Source of the DNA: Heracleum sosnowskyi
Taxonomy: Eukaryota > Streptophyta > Magnoliopsida > Apiales > Apiaceae
Assembly (NCBI GenBank): GCA_030848705.1
Contig: JAUIZM010000120.1
Coordinates: forward strand, 1 to 64,000
DNA length: 64,000 bases
Direction of reading: 5' to 3'
A program made the position numbers and the translations under genes. The notes beneath the pieces are model-generated. The model was not told where the DNA came from. It made no database searches and saw only the letters and a list, made by a program, of their open reading frames with translations. This document shows, in pieces, positions 45,608-57,427 of the stretch (the first letter of the stretch is position 1; each line of letters opens with the position of its first letter).

Positions 45608-47212
45608 GTATTTTGCTGCTGGTTCTGGTATCTTTGTGCTCGCTAATGATTGCACTAGTATCTCTGTTCTTTTAGTCACCTTTGGTCTGTTATTGTTGTC
45701 ACTTTTGTTTGATGGCTACATCTATCTCTATGCTATTGATAGATGGCTACAATGTTAATTCCTTATGCTGTCAACTTTTCAAATATATTGCCAATTCAAT
45801 CAACCATGATTGTTATAATGTCCCCGTGAGCTTATAGATTTGCATAGTGATGGAGTATGTATTTTCTTTTAATTTTTGGCTTACACTGTTTTCACTCTGC
45901 CCACTGATTCTTTAACAAACTTTTTCAGTTAAGTTGTATCCAGGAAAATAAAATTTCTCTGTAAAGTGGATACATGCAATTTTGTCTTGGCACTTTTACA
46001 TATAGAGATTGCAATAACGAAATTGGCAACCCGAAGGGTTTTCACATCATCAAATGCACTAAATATTGTACAAATTCAAAGATCTGAGTGATAAGAATTA
46101 TGCCTCCTTGTCAATATTTTTGGTGCTCCTGTGAGAAATCAAGAAAAAACTATTCTCGCGTATAACAGTTTGGAGAAATAATCTAATAATTGCAAGTTCT
46201 GCTTTTCAGAAAGCTACGGCTAGAAATATAAATGTCCTTTGCTACACGCTCTTGGATAATTCTAGTTCATTTATTCAAATTCAATGTCTCATTTTATTTT
46301 CAAGCATTGCATTATTGCTCTTGAAGTTTGTTTTGACTGAAGAGGAAATGTCCTTGATCATGTATCTGCTCAAAGTAGCAAAGGGAAAGATGAAGAATAC
46401 ATAACTGCTTAATTTGTTACCTGGATGTGGTGGACTCTGAATCAAAAGTGAACTTGGCGCATTCCATGTTATTGGTCAACAAGCTATTGGTGCAATTGCA
46501 AACTTTGAGATTATCATCTACACTTCAGTCAGTCTTTTTATTCTTTGTGCTATTTCTTTCATACTCTGCTCAATGTTTATGTCCAGTGTCAGCAATTGTT
46601 GCAGCTAAACTGACTGCACCAACTTTATGGTGAAAGACTGGTTGGTTTTCATAATAGACACAACCATTTTCCCAACTCTGTATGTGAAGCATATTTGCCG
46701 TGTGTTAATTCTATGTTATCTCAATTTCTGCAGAAACATAAATTAACCTTGTCCTCTCTTTCAGATGAACTCAAATTATTGCTTCCTGCAGTTGGTACTG
46801 TAATTTACTACCATGTATTTTCATGCCGATAGTTTTGTGTCGCTTATCATGACAATTAGTAGGTACATTAGCTCTAACTTTCTCTAGTACAAATGAATGA
46901 TTGTTTTTTGCTCAATAGTTGAATAGACACTGCAAATATTACTTGACTGCTACTAAATACTAATCACGTCTCTGGATCACTCTATTATTATTTTTTTCTT
47001 TTGACAGGTGGATCACTCTAATATTGAAATGAGTTATGAGTTAAACACATTAAAAGATAGTCTAGTTTTTGTACGAATGATTACGTAGAGCTGGAAGCTT
47101 TGTTATCAAGTAAAATTTGGTGGACTGGTTAGTTTTTAATTTTTAACAAACAACAATGTCTGTTAAACCTTCAGTTTTGGATATCTGTGGTATAGTTTTG
47201 ATTAAGAAGCAT
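45265..47212 (+). repeat. Tandem duplication, unit 1
   Basis: Begins inside the F-box coding sequence (TTGGACGTTAAACGATGATG) and runs through 3' flanking sequence to GATTAAGAAGCAT. Unit 2 starts about 2010 bp later. The flank holds no gene I can recognise; short frames within it (such as 46427-46633) are not conserved in unit 2. Confidence 0.9.
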
Positions 47213-47263
47213 TAAAAGTAACTATTATACTTATGAAGAATCGTTCTGGAATTGTACTAATGA

Positions 47264-47607
47264 AGATTAACACTTGGACGTTATATGATGATGCATGCCT
47301 TTGTGGTGGTGGAGTTGAGGCATCATGGACGCTAATGTTTAGTATTGATATAGTTAGGCCAACATATAGTGATTTTGATATGCCAGGAGTGATTATTCTT
47401 GGCTACATCAGCAATGGGGATCTCCTACTATTAATAAAAATTGGTGGTTACGTGTGGATTTCACGTAATGCTGATGGTAATGCCAATGAGAAAGAGGCCA
47501 AGATTGTCCCACTTTCAGTTGATGTGGCTAATTATTATTACACTAGTCAAGTTTACAAGTATATGGAGAGCCTAGTTTTGCTTGGAGGATTCAAACAAAT
47601 CAACTAG
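47264..47607 (+). pseudogene. Truncated F-box paralogue, C-terminal part only
   Basis: Starts abruptly with 'TWTLYDDACLCGGGVEASW' and continues to the C-terminus ('KIVPLSVDV', 'YKYMESLVLLGGFKQIN'), corresponding to about the last 115 residues of the F-box gene upstream. There is no F-box and no start of its own. Just before it lies a short motif (ATGAAGAATCGTTCTGGAAT, 47233-47252) related to the nucleoredoxin pseudogene at 49974. Confidence 0.9.
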
Positions 47608-49208
47608 AATCAACTAGAATGTCGGGGAAGATGATAATTAGGAAAACACTGCTGATTCTGGTATCTTTTTGCTGGCTAGTAATTGCAGTATCTCTGTTCT
47701 TGTAGTCACCTTTGGTCTATTGTTGTAGTCACTTTCTATTGTAGTCACTTCCATTAGATGACTGCATCTATCTATTTGCTTTTAATAGATGGCTACAATG
47801 TTAAGTTGTCTTCTGCTGTCAACTTTTCATCTGTATTTCCAAATCATCAGCTATGGCTATAATGTTCCTGTGAGTTGATAGATTTGTGTTGTCTTTTAAT
47901 TTTTGGCTTCCATTGTTTTCGCTCTGCCCACTAATTCCTTAACAAATTTTATCAATTTAACTGTATCTAGGAAAATAAAATTTCTTCGTATAGTGCAAAC
48001 ATGCGATTTTGTCTTGGCACTGTTACATATAAAAATTGCATAAATGAAATTGGCAAACCCGAAAGTTTTCACATCATCACATGCACTAAAAATAGTACAT
48101 TTTCAAAGACTTAACTGAGTGACAGGAATTTTGCCTATCAATTTTTTTTTTGGTGCTCCTGTGAGAAAACAAGAAAAAACAATCCTCACAAAACATGGCA
48201 GTTTGGAGAAGGATAATTATATAATTGCAAGTTCTGCTTTGCAGAAAGGTATGGCTAGAATCACAATCTCCTGGATAATGATTGTTCATTTATTCAAATT
48301 CAGTGTCTCGTTAAATTTCTAACATTGCATTTTTGCTTTTGATGTTTGTTTTGACTTTTGACTGAAGAGGAAATGTGCTTGATCATGTATCTGCTGAAAG
48401 TAGCAAAGGGAAAGATGAAGAATACATGAACTGGTTAATTACACCTAATATGGTGGACTCTGAATCCATTTTATCGTCAATGAGCTATTGGGGCAAACCG
48501 TTTTATGGTCAACAAGCTATTGGTGCGATGGCAAACTTTTAGATTATGATCTGCACTTCAGTCAGGCTGTTTTTCCTTTTATGCTATTCCTTTCGTACTC
48601 TGCTCGATTTTTATATCCAGTATCAGTAATTGTTGCAGCTAAACTACTGCACCAACTTTATGGTGAAAGACTGGTTGGTTTCCAGAATAGACGCAGCAGT
48701 TTTCCCAACTCTGTATGTGGTGCATATTTGCCGTGTGTTAATTCTATGTTATTTCAATTTCTGCAGAAACACTACTTAACCATGTCCTCTCTTTCAGAAG
48801 AAGTTAAACTATAGCTTTCTGCAGTTGGTACTATAATTTTGCTACCATGTATTTTCGTGCCGATTCTTTTGTTTTGCTTATCATGACAATTTGTCGGTAC
48901 ACTAACTCTTACTTTCTCTAGTACAAATGAATGATTGTTTTATGCTCAGTAGTTGACTAGACACTTCAAAATATTACCTGACTGCTACTAAATACTTATC
49001 ACTTTCTCTGGATCGCTCTAATATTTAAATGATTACACACACTAAAAGATAGTCTAGTCTTTGTTAAAATGATTAGTTTAAGCTGGAAGCTTTGTTTTCA
49101 AGTAAAATTTTCTGGTGGACTGGTTAAGTTTTAATTTTTACCAAACAACATTTTATGTTAAACCTTCAGTTTTGGATATCTGTGGTATAGTTTTGATTAA
49201 GAAGCATC
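47274..49208 (+). repeat. Tandem duplication, unit 2
   Basis: Diverged copy of 45265-47212 with many substitutions and small gaps, so the duplication is older than the GBP triplication at 30.2 kb. Confidence 0.9.
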
Positions 49209-49973
49209 TGAAATAACTTTTATCTCAGCATCTTCAGGTTGGCCTATTATTCTTGAGTGGGTGGTAACTGCTCAGCATGCATGAATCTTAGAATGGGAGG
49301 GACGCGCTCCAGACCTCGAGGTTAATTTCAAATTTTGTTTATGAAGCATGCATTTGGCTTCTGAATTCATCGTTTTCTGTTGTACGTTTATTAGTAGTAA
49401 AGATAGTGTTGTGGTTTATTAGTTAAAAAAAAATTAGAAGGTTCTAACAAGTTCTACAAGTATCTGGAACCACTGTCATATCAGCAAAAACACTCATCTT
49501 CAGCAGTTGAACTTTTAGAATAATACGAGGTACCCGTTGTTGCTAATGAACTTTTATAGTGGCATTGCATGTATAAATATTGTAGAATCATATTGACGTC
49601 ACTTGACTCACTTTTCTAAGAAAATTCTACTATCTTTGTGGTATCCATTAACAAGCACTCATTTTGTAACAATTCTGTTATTGATGAATTAATTTATTTT
49701 CTTTTCTACTCTTCATACGACTTTGTTAGTATTGTGACCCTTACATCCTTCTTGATTTTTGGTCAGTATATCAACTTTTTTTGACTGAATCTTCCTTTGG
49801 ATATTGCGCACCTACAAGCTTACTCTCCATAATATTCCGCACACTGGATAGCTATTTTTAAAAAGTTTGTAGCATGTGTATTTGGGGTATTAATTGTACA
49901 CATCTCGCTACTCGAGGTTGTACTCCTTTACCTTTATCACTTTACGACACTTCTGGTACTCTCCATTGTACTA
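49209..49973. other. Intergenic, no gene seen
   Basis: Between the tandem duplication and the nucleoredoxin-like pseudogene. Nothing recognised. Confidence 0.45.
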
Positions 49974-50930
49974 ATGAAGAATCGTTTTGGAATTCACTTT
50001 AAGACTATTCCCTATTTGTCCCTCCCATTATAAAGATTCAAATCATAAGAAGTTGAAACGAATTATTTTGTTATCTGCACGATATTCGTGGGCTGGAAGA
50101 AGCTCCAACACTTGTTATTTTGGGCCTAATGGAAAATTCGTTGATCCATGTGGTGCTGGCTGCTGACATCTTGAAGGAATTCAGAACTTTTGCTTACCCA
50201 TTCACTTGCAGGAAAGTTGCCAAGTTAGAGACTGAAATAATAAAGGAACTGAAGCTGGAGATGCTCTGGAATCCCAACACTATTTTCAGAGTAAAAAATG
50301 ATGGTTTGGAGGTTAGTTCTTATTAGCAATTACCATCTTTTTAATCTTTAAAAATAGTAAAAATCACATAAATGATGGTAGGTGGTGAGTTCTTTTGGTA
50401 ATATGTAGTTATGTACTATGTTTTAGGTGGCTCCTTGTCTAATAAAGGTATATCCCGAGATCCTTATTGGTCAAGTAAAAATATTTTGCTACCCAAAAAA
50501 AGCTGCTGTATTCTGCAAATAACAGTTTCTATTCTGCTTTGAACACCAGTAGTTCAGTACTAGCTGTAATATCTGTTGTAGTTTCTTTTAAACTTTTTTT
50601 TTGCTTCTCAAACTTATCAGTCTCAATTTACAGATTCCAATTTCAGTTTGATGGGAAGAGGGTGTTAATTATTTTGCGATGAATGGGCACTATCAACACA
50701 TAGTGGAGAAACTCTTGAGGCTGAAGGATCTATATCTCAAGATGAACCGTACAAAAGACGAGTTTGAAGTAATCTATATCAAAGATTCATCATCCAGCAT
50801 ATGCCATATGACCACTGGATTTTGCCCGACAATGGTGAAATGCCCTGGTTGGTGCATTATTATGATAAAGGTTACTCTAAGGAATTGGAACATAGTTTTT
50901 AACTGCAATTGTGGTCGAGAAGTAGTATGA
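49974..50930 (+). pseudogene. Nucleoredoxin-like (thioredoxin-fold) pseudogene
   Basis: Pieces in broken frames resemble plant nucleoredoxin-like proteins, multi-domain thioredoxin-fold oxidoreductases. They are 'NEESFWNSL' with a 'TIPYLSLP' stretch (49974-50030), 'DIRGLEEAPTLVIL' then 'GPNGKFVDPCGA' (50080-50160), 'DILKEFRTFAYPFT' through 'LEMLWNPNTIFRVKNDG' (50166-50310), and 'DGKRVLIIL' plus 'LKDLYLKMNRTKDEFEVIYI' (50650-50790). Frameshifts near 50030, 50130 and 50160, a stop after DGKRVLIILR, and loss of the catalytic Cys-containing segment make a functional product impossible. An intron-like gap lies at about 50313-50640. Family assignment rests on pattern recognition, without alignment. 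Confidence 0.6.
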
Positions 50931-51206
50931 TTTTTTCTACTTGTCAGTTACACGAATTATTTATAATTTTTATATTGCACTTTAATAACCTAAATTTTCC
51001 AAATAAATAAATTTTAAATTTTTTTACATGTAAATAACTAATTTTAAACCATTTAAAATAAACAGTAAAATTTATACTGTTTTCTTTCGGTGTATTTAAA
51101 TACTTTTCAAAATAAATACGAACGAAATATTATTCAAAACTTAATAGTATACAATAGATTTGGCGTATATCAATTAATTTTAAAATCTTGAAAAAGGCGG
51201 CAAAGC

Positions 51207-52309
51207 ATGACAGCTTCTGTCCAAATTAAATCATCTTCGCTTAACAAAACGTTCTTCCAATTCAGACAATGTTCTTATTTATACAATGTTACCCATGTAT
51301 GCAACTACAACACTTCAACCAACCACACTGTTCCAACATTCTTTCATATATTTCAAGATTATACGAAACAAAGAGCAATGAATCCTAGAAAACGAGCTCA
51401 CAGGCGTATGATTGTAACTGGGTTTTAATCCACTGTGTTTGTAACCAACTGTTGGTTCAGTTTTATGTGAAATGTTGTGATTTGAAGTATGCGTGTAATG
51501 CCATTATTATTTATTATGCTCGAGCCAATCAAGGTATTGAAGCATTACAATCATTCGTCGTTTAGTGAAATCGGGTCTTAAGTATGATGTAATAACCTTA
51601 TCTGCCGCATTTAGGGCTTGTGCAGAGATCAGAGGACACGCAACTTCATGCATTAGCAATCAAGAGTACTATGCCATTTTTCTTGGTTATGCTCGAGCGA
51701 ATCAAGGTTGTGACACATTACAATTATTTAGCTTTAACTCAATCATTCCGTGTGTTTGATGAAATGGAAAGAAGGGACCCCCGACCCTGTTTTTTGGAAT
51801 GCTATAATTGCAGCTCATGAGCAGAACGGAGATGAAGAATCAACTGTATCTTTCTTAGTTTCAAAGCTGCGTTCCAATATTGAACCAGATGAATTCACTT
51901 AAGGTAGTGTTTTGAAAACTTGTGCAGGTTGGCTATCACTGAACTAAGGCATGGAAATTCATGGCAGTATAAAGAAATCTGGAACGGGATTGGACTCCTT
52001 TGTTGGCAGTGCTCTTGTTGATATGTACTGCAAGTGTGAAAAGGTGGAAGAAGCAGGGAAGCTCCCGTGACAGAATGGAGGAAAAGACTGTTATGGCTTG
52101 GACCTTGGAATGCAATAATCTCTGGATTTTCATTTGTTGAACAAAGCGAAGAAGTTCAGAAATTCTTTGCTCATCCACTAGAAACCATTCAACTTGGTAG
52201 GCAAATCCAAGCTCAAGTGATCAAGCAAGAAATGCTAGTATATGTGTTCATATTCAGCACTCTTCTTGACATTTATGCAAAAATGCGGATACAACAAGAA
52301 CTCTTTTGA
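51207..52309 (+). pseudogene. PPR protein pseudogene (PLS-type)
   Basis: Scattered but ordered pentatricopeptide repeat pieces in all three forward frames: 'GLKYDVITLSAAFRACAE' (near 51570), 'VFDEMERRDP' (near 51750), 'WNAIIAAHEQNGDEE' (51797-51840), 'SFVGSALVDMYCKCEKVEEAGKL' (near 52000, interrupted afterwards), 'WNAIISGFSFVEQSEE' (52108-52155) and 'LGRQIQAQVIKQEMLVYV' (52194-52247). These are typical of plant organelle RNA-editing or processing factors. At least five frameshifts and several stops are present, and no start or C-terminal E/DYW domain is left. Confidence 0.88.
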
Positions 52310-52580
52310 TTCTTCTATATGGCCTGGTGGTGCTTGAAGTTCTTACAGTTTTTAGTGACAAAATTCAGAATTCCTTGCAGCATTTTCCTTAATGATTCTG
52401 GGAGAGAGAATTGACTCAGTAGGTGTCCTACATCACTGCCTCGTTTTTCCTGTCGGGTTCTTTACCTTCGCAAGTCTACAGTTTGGGAACCTAAACTAGT
52501 TCAAACTAGATTGCATATATCAATGTTCAAACCAGTCATTTTGGATATTGCTGTCATTTCAGATGAAAAATTAGCGATCA

Positions 52581-52821
52581 AGGTTGAGTCATGTTATATT
52601 TGATTTCAATAATTTTAATTTTAATTTCCGTTCGCCATCAATATGACTGTTTGTTCAGCCCTTATTATTGACGATTTGCAGAGTGCTTTTGAAGACCAAA
52701 TTAGGATTCTCTTATAACACACCCATATACACACATTCTGTTCAGTCTACAGCTTCAAAGAACTTTTGCAGAGTTCATTTTATCAGCGCTCATGACCAGG
52801 AAAACTAATACTATTATAGAT
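52581..52821 (+). repeat. ~250-bp direct repeat, right copy
   Basis: Counterpart of 42141-42390, in the same orientation, just beyond the PPR pseudogene. Confidence 0.95.
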
Positions 52822-53109
52822 CCGTGGAACAGAATGAGGATGCACATAATCAGCAAGAATGAGGATTCACATCATCTACCCTGACTCTTTTTAAATAAAT
52901 TGAAATATATAAGTGAACCCACATGGTAATTGGAAATAAGCATAAATTTTTCACTGCTCTTCCACTAATACCTTTACCCTTGTACCTATAGTTTTATGTA
53001 CCCTAGCGATAATTCCCAACTGTTTTATGATCCTCGTTCCGCCACTGCTCTTATTTGTTCCAAAATAAAACAGTTCATTTAAAATATAAACGGCATTGTT
53101 TAAAATACT

Positions 53110-54262
53110 GCATCTTGGCCTGATTGATGCATTGTTTAATCTATTATTAAGGAAGTACTAGCTGATCCACACCTGCTTGGAAAACCAATGAAATGTCCGA
53201 CATTCAAGAATGTCGGAGAGGAAGATGAGGACCTGTATAGGCCAAGTGCAAGGAGGCAGCTTTTCGGTCCTAATTTGATATCACAAGAAGCCAATAATCC
53301 ATGAAATGATTCTTCACCAAGTCCCATCGGAGTATGTGGCTCATCTCTTTGTCAATATATTGAAAATTGGGTCTCTGCCAATTCACAAGTGGAGAGACTT
53401 TTCCTCATGAACATGGACTACTTCCTTGTTATTTATTGTTTGAAATGTACCAATTCGCCATTGCATTATAAGCTACCACTGATTGTACAAATGGGTTTGA
53501 GGTCAGAATCGGAAAGCAGCTAGATCAGGCGACTCTCAAGCATTTGCTAATTCCTAGTCTTGGGTATGCTAGGGAACAAGAGTATGATACAGATTGCATA
53601 AGAAGGATTCTGAAACATTTCTATAGTAATCTCTCGAGTCCTGAAGATTATTCTTTAATATTTAAGGTAGCTGAACTTGTCGAAAACTATTTAGCAGAAG
53701 TGGCTAGTGATGTTAATCTTAAGAAAAGTACGTTCATGTCGCTTGCAGAGATGGCCTTTGCAGCATCAGTAGAAACAGAAAGACTCTCAGATGGGTTATA
53801 CAGGGCAATAGGTATATACTCAGACAACGACACATATTTAACAGAGTACGAAAAAGAAGACATGTGCAAGCTGCTAGATTGCAGCAAGATGTCTCCTGAA
53901 GCTGCTAGAATAATGGTCAATGTGTTGTTTGTGCATCAGATACACCTGAGAAACACCTTGTGAAAGACGTGATTAGTTCGGATGATGGATTGGTGAAGCC
54001 GCATGAGGAAGAAATTTCTAAGGGTGTTGGTGGAAGTTGTGAAAGCAGAGCAATGGTACAAATGGAGAGGATGAACTGCAAAGTGACAGAGTTGGAGAAA
54101 GAGTGTTCTGTAATGAAGAAAGAAATATGGGGTATTTTTGGTAGCAAGTTGAAAAGGGAGAAAGGTGGAGTGTGGAGAGAAATGAAGAGGAAGTTCAGGT
54201 GCACAAGTACAACACAGGACTATGATAACTGCCATGTGAAGAAGAAAAAAGTATATCCATAA
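53110..54262 (+). pseudogene. BTB/NPH3 family pseudogene, right copy
   Basis: Second copy of the NPH3 block. Core NPH3 residues are open over 53544-53963: LIPSLGYAREQEYD, VAELVENYLAEVASDVNL, DGLYRAIGIY, EDMCKLLDCSKMSPEA, RIMVNVLFVHQIHLR. The frame then ends in TGA. The C-terminal part with the helix 'MERMNCKVTELEKECSVMKKEI' and 'REMKRKF' lies in another frame (53960-54262). Upstream, 'CTNGFEVRIGKQLDQATL' precedes the block, and more 5' pieces are frameshifted. The BTB end is missing because the duplicated arm stops at 53103. It faces the DUF6598 exon tail to tail. A partial protein could be made, but I expect it to be non-functional. Confidence 0.75.
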
Positions 54263-54899
54263 TAGAGATTACTAATCACTTTTTTTCAGGCTTAGTGTGA
54301 ATAATAATGTCGATTGGCAAATAAATCTTACCAATTTAGAGAACTAATTAAGAAAGTACCTAAACTAGTTTGTAAATGTTATCTGCATGCTTTTATAGAA
54401 TTACCAAAGAGAGCGTATTCAAAATACAAATATTTTAAATTGAGCCTGTGCATAACATAATATAAATACTATATAAATAATACTATATAAATATACCATT
54501 CATTGTGAAGGTTGAAATAAAAATTAAAACAGGTAAGATTAGAGTATCAGGAGGTACCCTGATGATACACATAAGGCTTCAAAAGTTGCATGTGCAATAG
54601 CAGTGCCGTAAAACTGTAAATACATGTGCTCGACCGCAAAAATCAACATTCGGATATCTAATTCAGCAATTGAGCAACATGACAAGGATGGCCAAGAAGA
54701 AGCTACTACATTTCGAAAATCATTGTGAAGTCGCAAAATAAATAGAAATATAACACAACTTACAAGTCTTAAGAAACAAGGAGTCCATGGCAGCTACTAA
54801 GTGTTGCAATGCTAACGCTTTAACTAAAGTAGACCAGTTGATGATTTTTAGGCAGCGATGCCATTAGAAATCCAATTACGCTGGAACTGCAGCCTTGCA
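54263..54899. other. 3' flank between convergent genes, right arm
   Basis: Mirror of 10241-10879. A small local repeat 'atactatataaat' (54466-54494) is specific to this copy. No gene seen. Confidence 0.6.
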
Positions 54900-55649
54900 T
54901 CAAGCACACATCCAAGTGACAGTTGCCACAATTTCGCCTTTTGCACCTTTGAAACGTTGCTTCGTTTCAGAACCTGGTGTAGTCAAAAACTCAAAAAAGC
55001 CTTCGACAATATCATTCTCATCATCATCAAGCAAATGAAAATCTAAAAAGAGCGTGAACTCGCACGGAACTGCGACAACAGATCTGGACAGTGGAATCTG
55101 CTCCTTGTGTCCCACCTTTATCCCATAACTAGGTTTCTTCATAAAAACCATACTCGAATATCCGGGCTGGAGAATAGCGCTCGAGCTAGCAGCAACAACA
55201 CCATGGACATTAATAGCGGACTCGTCATTGGTCAATAACTCGATCTCTAGATGTGCTTCCATAGCATTCTTGAATAAAGCATATAATACTAGAATTTCAC
55301 CGGTGCCATCTTTCGACAAGATCCGTTTTTCCAGGGGGTGATTGTGATTTTCTTCATCACATGGGAACCATTTATAACATATAGAGCTCTTGTAGTCACC
55401 ACAGAACAAATCAACTTCAATATTAAGGCGCCCCCGACTTGAGATTGACTCTTCATGAGGACTTGTGAGAATAAGCTCGTCACGGGGTTGAATAGCTGGT
55501 CTATTCATATCTACACTTTCTACCTGGTAGAGGTACTGACTTAAATATACATCACTAACCACGATCGTGCCGATCTGTTTCTCTGGCTTTATTTCATCAG
55601 GACCTAGGTATATAACATTAAACACCTCAGCTAGGTAGAGTTCCTGTGC
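54900..55649 (-). CDS. DUF6598 domain protein, last exon (right copy)
   Basis: An intact exon of about 249 codons on the minus strand, entered from acceptor CCTTTTTCAG (just above 55649) and ending WMCA, stop. Same architecture as the left copy: EVFNVIYLGPDEIKPEKQ, 'DELILTSPHEES', 'EVDLFCGD', 'VHGVVAASSSAIL', 'QIPLSRSVVAVP'. There are roughly 33 amino-acid differences in 240, spread along the chain, and no stops or shifts. An intact frame in both copies while the linked NPH3 genes have decayed suggests selection on the DUF6598 proteins. The first exon is not identified. No signal peptide in the exon. Confidence 0.72.
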   Translation of the reverse strand, partial: AQELYLAEVFNVIYLGPDEIKPEKQIGTIVVSDVYLSQYLYQVESVDMNRPAIQPRDELILTSPHEESISSRGRLNIEVDLFCGDYKSSICYKWFPCDEENHNHPLEKRILSKDGTGEILVLYALFKNAMEAHLEIELLTNDESAINVHGVVAASSSAILQPGYSSMVFMKKPSYGIKVGHKEQIPLSRSVVAVPCEFTLFLDFHLLDDDENDIVEGFFEFLTTPGSETKQRFKGAKGEIVATVTWMCA

Positions 55650-55867
55650 CTGAAAAAGGTTAAGTTGGATATAGATTAAATAACCTTTTCAATTTTTTTA
55701 ATGATAAGCCAACCGGCCCTCCTCGAGTTTCAAGTTTGTGTTAGTAAACAAATTACAAGCAAAGCAAAATCAAAACCGAATAGTCAAACGATGATCATTA
55801 GGCATAAAAGGGGTATTCTATGTACAATACACCATGAGCGGAGCAAAGAGATCAACTTTTTGAACTA

Positions 55868-56440
55868 GAGATGAAAATTTGTGACAAAGTGTTCAAATTG
55901 ATAGTTAATCGCAGTTATGGAATGAAGAGGAAGCAGGAGATACGACACTGTCTTGCACGATATAGTCATTCAATCATAATTAAGTTACAACTTACAATTC
56001 GGAGAGTGACCACTTGAAAACAATACTGTATCCCTAATCTACATACAGAGAGGAAGAGGGAGAGGGGGAGAGAGAGGGGGAGAGAGAGAGAGAGGGAGAG
56101 AGAGAGGGAGAGAGAGAGGGAGAGAGAGAGAACAATACTGTATCCATCTACATACACAGAGAGAGAGGGAGAGGGAGAGAAGGAGAGAGAGAGAGAGCAT
56201 AAAACCGTAGAAATCAAAAACATAATAACAATCAAGAAACTAAAGCTTCTACTCATACCACAGATTATGACAAAGTGTTCAAATTGATAGTTAATCGCAG
56301 TTACGGAATGAAGAGGAAGCAGGAGATACGACACTGTCTTGCACGATATAGTCATTCAATCATAATTAAGTTACAACTTACAATTCAGAGAGTGACCACT
56401 TGAAAACAAAACAATACTGTATCCCTAATCTACATACAGA
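55868..56440. repeat. Local duplication with GA microsatellites
   Basis: The stretch GACAAAGTGTTCAAATTG ... GAGAGTGACCACTTGAAAAC occurs at about 55878-56018 and again at 56268-56407. GA-rich runs lie between (56046-56200), and 'caatactgtatcc' and 'ataataacaatcaagaaac' are also repeated. The left arm has only one copy of the unique part. Confidence 0.9.
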
Positions 56441-56555
56441 GAGAGAGCATGAAACATAATAACAATCAAGAAACTAAAGCTTCTACTCATACCATTGTAA
56501 GTTTGTAACCAAGACGAACAAGAAGAAGATAAAGATGTGCCTTTGGTCCCCCCGC

Positions 56556-57427
56556 GTTCGGTTTTCGATTTTTTACCCTCAAACCCACCACCATCCCATG
56601 ATATATATACTCTTTCCATCTAATTTATTTTCATATTCAAATTTGATTCTAAATTACATATACTTTATATTTATATTAAATATATAAAAGCTAATCCTAT
56701 TTAAAATTAAATTAATTTTTTTAACTAAATTAAATCTTATTTAAGTTTTAATCTTTTTTTCCCTATTACTTCAAATCATAAGTTCCAAAAATTATGTTCT
56801 GCATATATTATATATTTTGTTTAAAATTACATCAAAATTTGAAATATATACCGTAGATCAGTGAATTTGCAGAACATGATTTTTTTTGTTTTGCAAAACA
56901 TAGTGTTGTCATAGCTAATCATAGTAGTAGTTAACGTATTTCAATGATTATTTAAAATAAAAATATTATGTTAATTTTTATAAACAATAAAATATATTAA
57001 TTTGATGTTATTTAAAGGTGGATATTGGGTCTCCAGATCTGCAATTAATATTGGGTCACCATAGAACCTAATTCTTTGGGTTGGATTTCAGACCGGTTTG
57101 TCTAACATTCAAATTCATAAATTTTTAGGTTTAAAAATTAAATTCAAATCCAAATCCAAAAAAATTGTTTTGATAAATCCAAAATTTCGAATTTCAAATC
57201 GAGTATCCGTCGGATCGGATAATTTTACCATCGCTACTTTTTAGAGTCAAAAAAAAAAAACTCAATCATATTTATAATTTAAATAAAAAAAATTACTAGC
57301 TTATCAAACGGAGGAGCCAACGGAAAGGGGATCTTCATCAAATGATTAACAAAAAACCAATTCCAACCTTACAGTCTTCAGTGTGTTCCTTGTGATAGGT
57401 TTGAATAACTGTTACCCTTGTTGACAC
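56556..57427. other. AT-rich intergenic DNA, no gene seen
   Basis: Outside the inverted arm. AT-rich, with no recognised feature up to the Copia gag fragment. Confidence 0.5.

Larger units (their letters stand above)
53103..56555 (-). repeat. Right arm of large inverted duplication
   Basis: Reverse-complement counterpart of 7089-12020. It lacks the gypsy remnant and two smaller inserts seen in the left arm, and has its own internal duplication (55868-56440). The arm ends at GGACCAAAGGCACAT (plus: ATGTGCCTTTGGTCC, near 56555). AT-rich DNA unlike the left outer flank follows. Confidence 0.9.
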
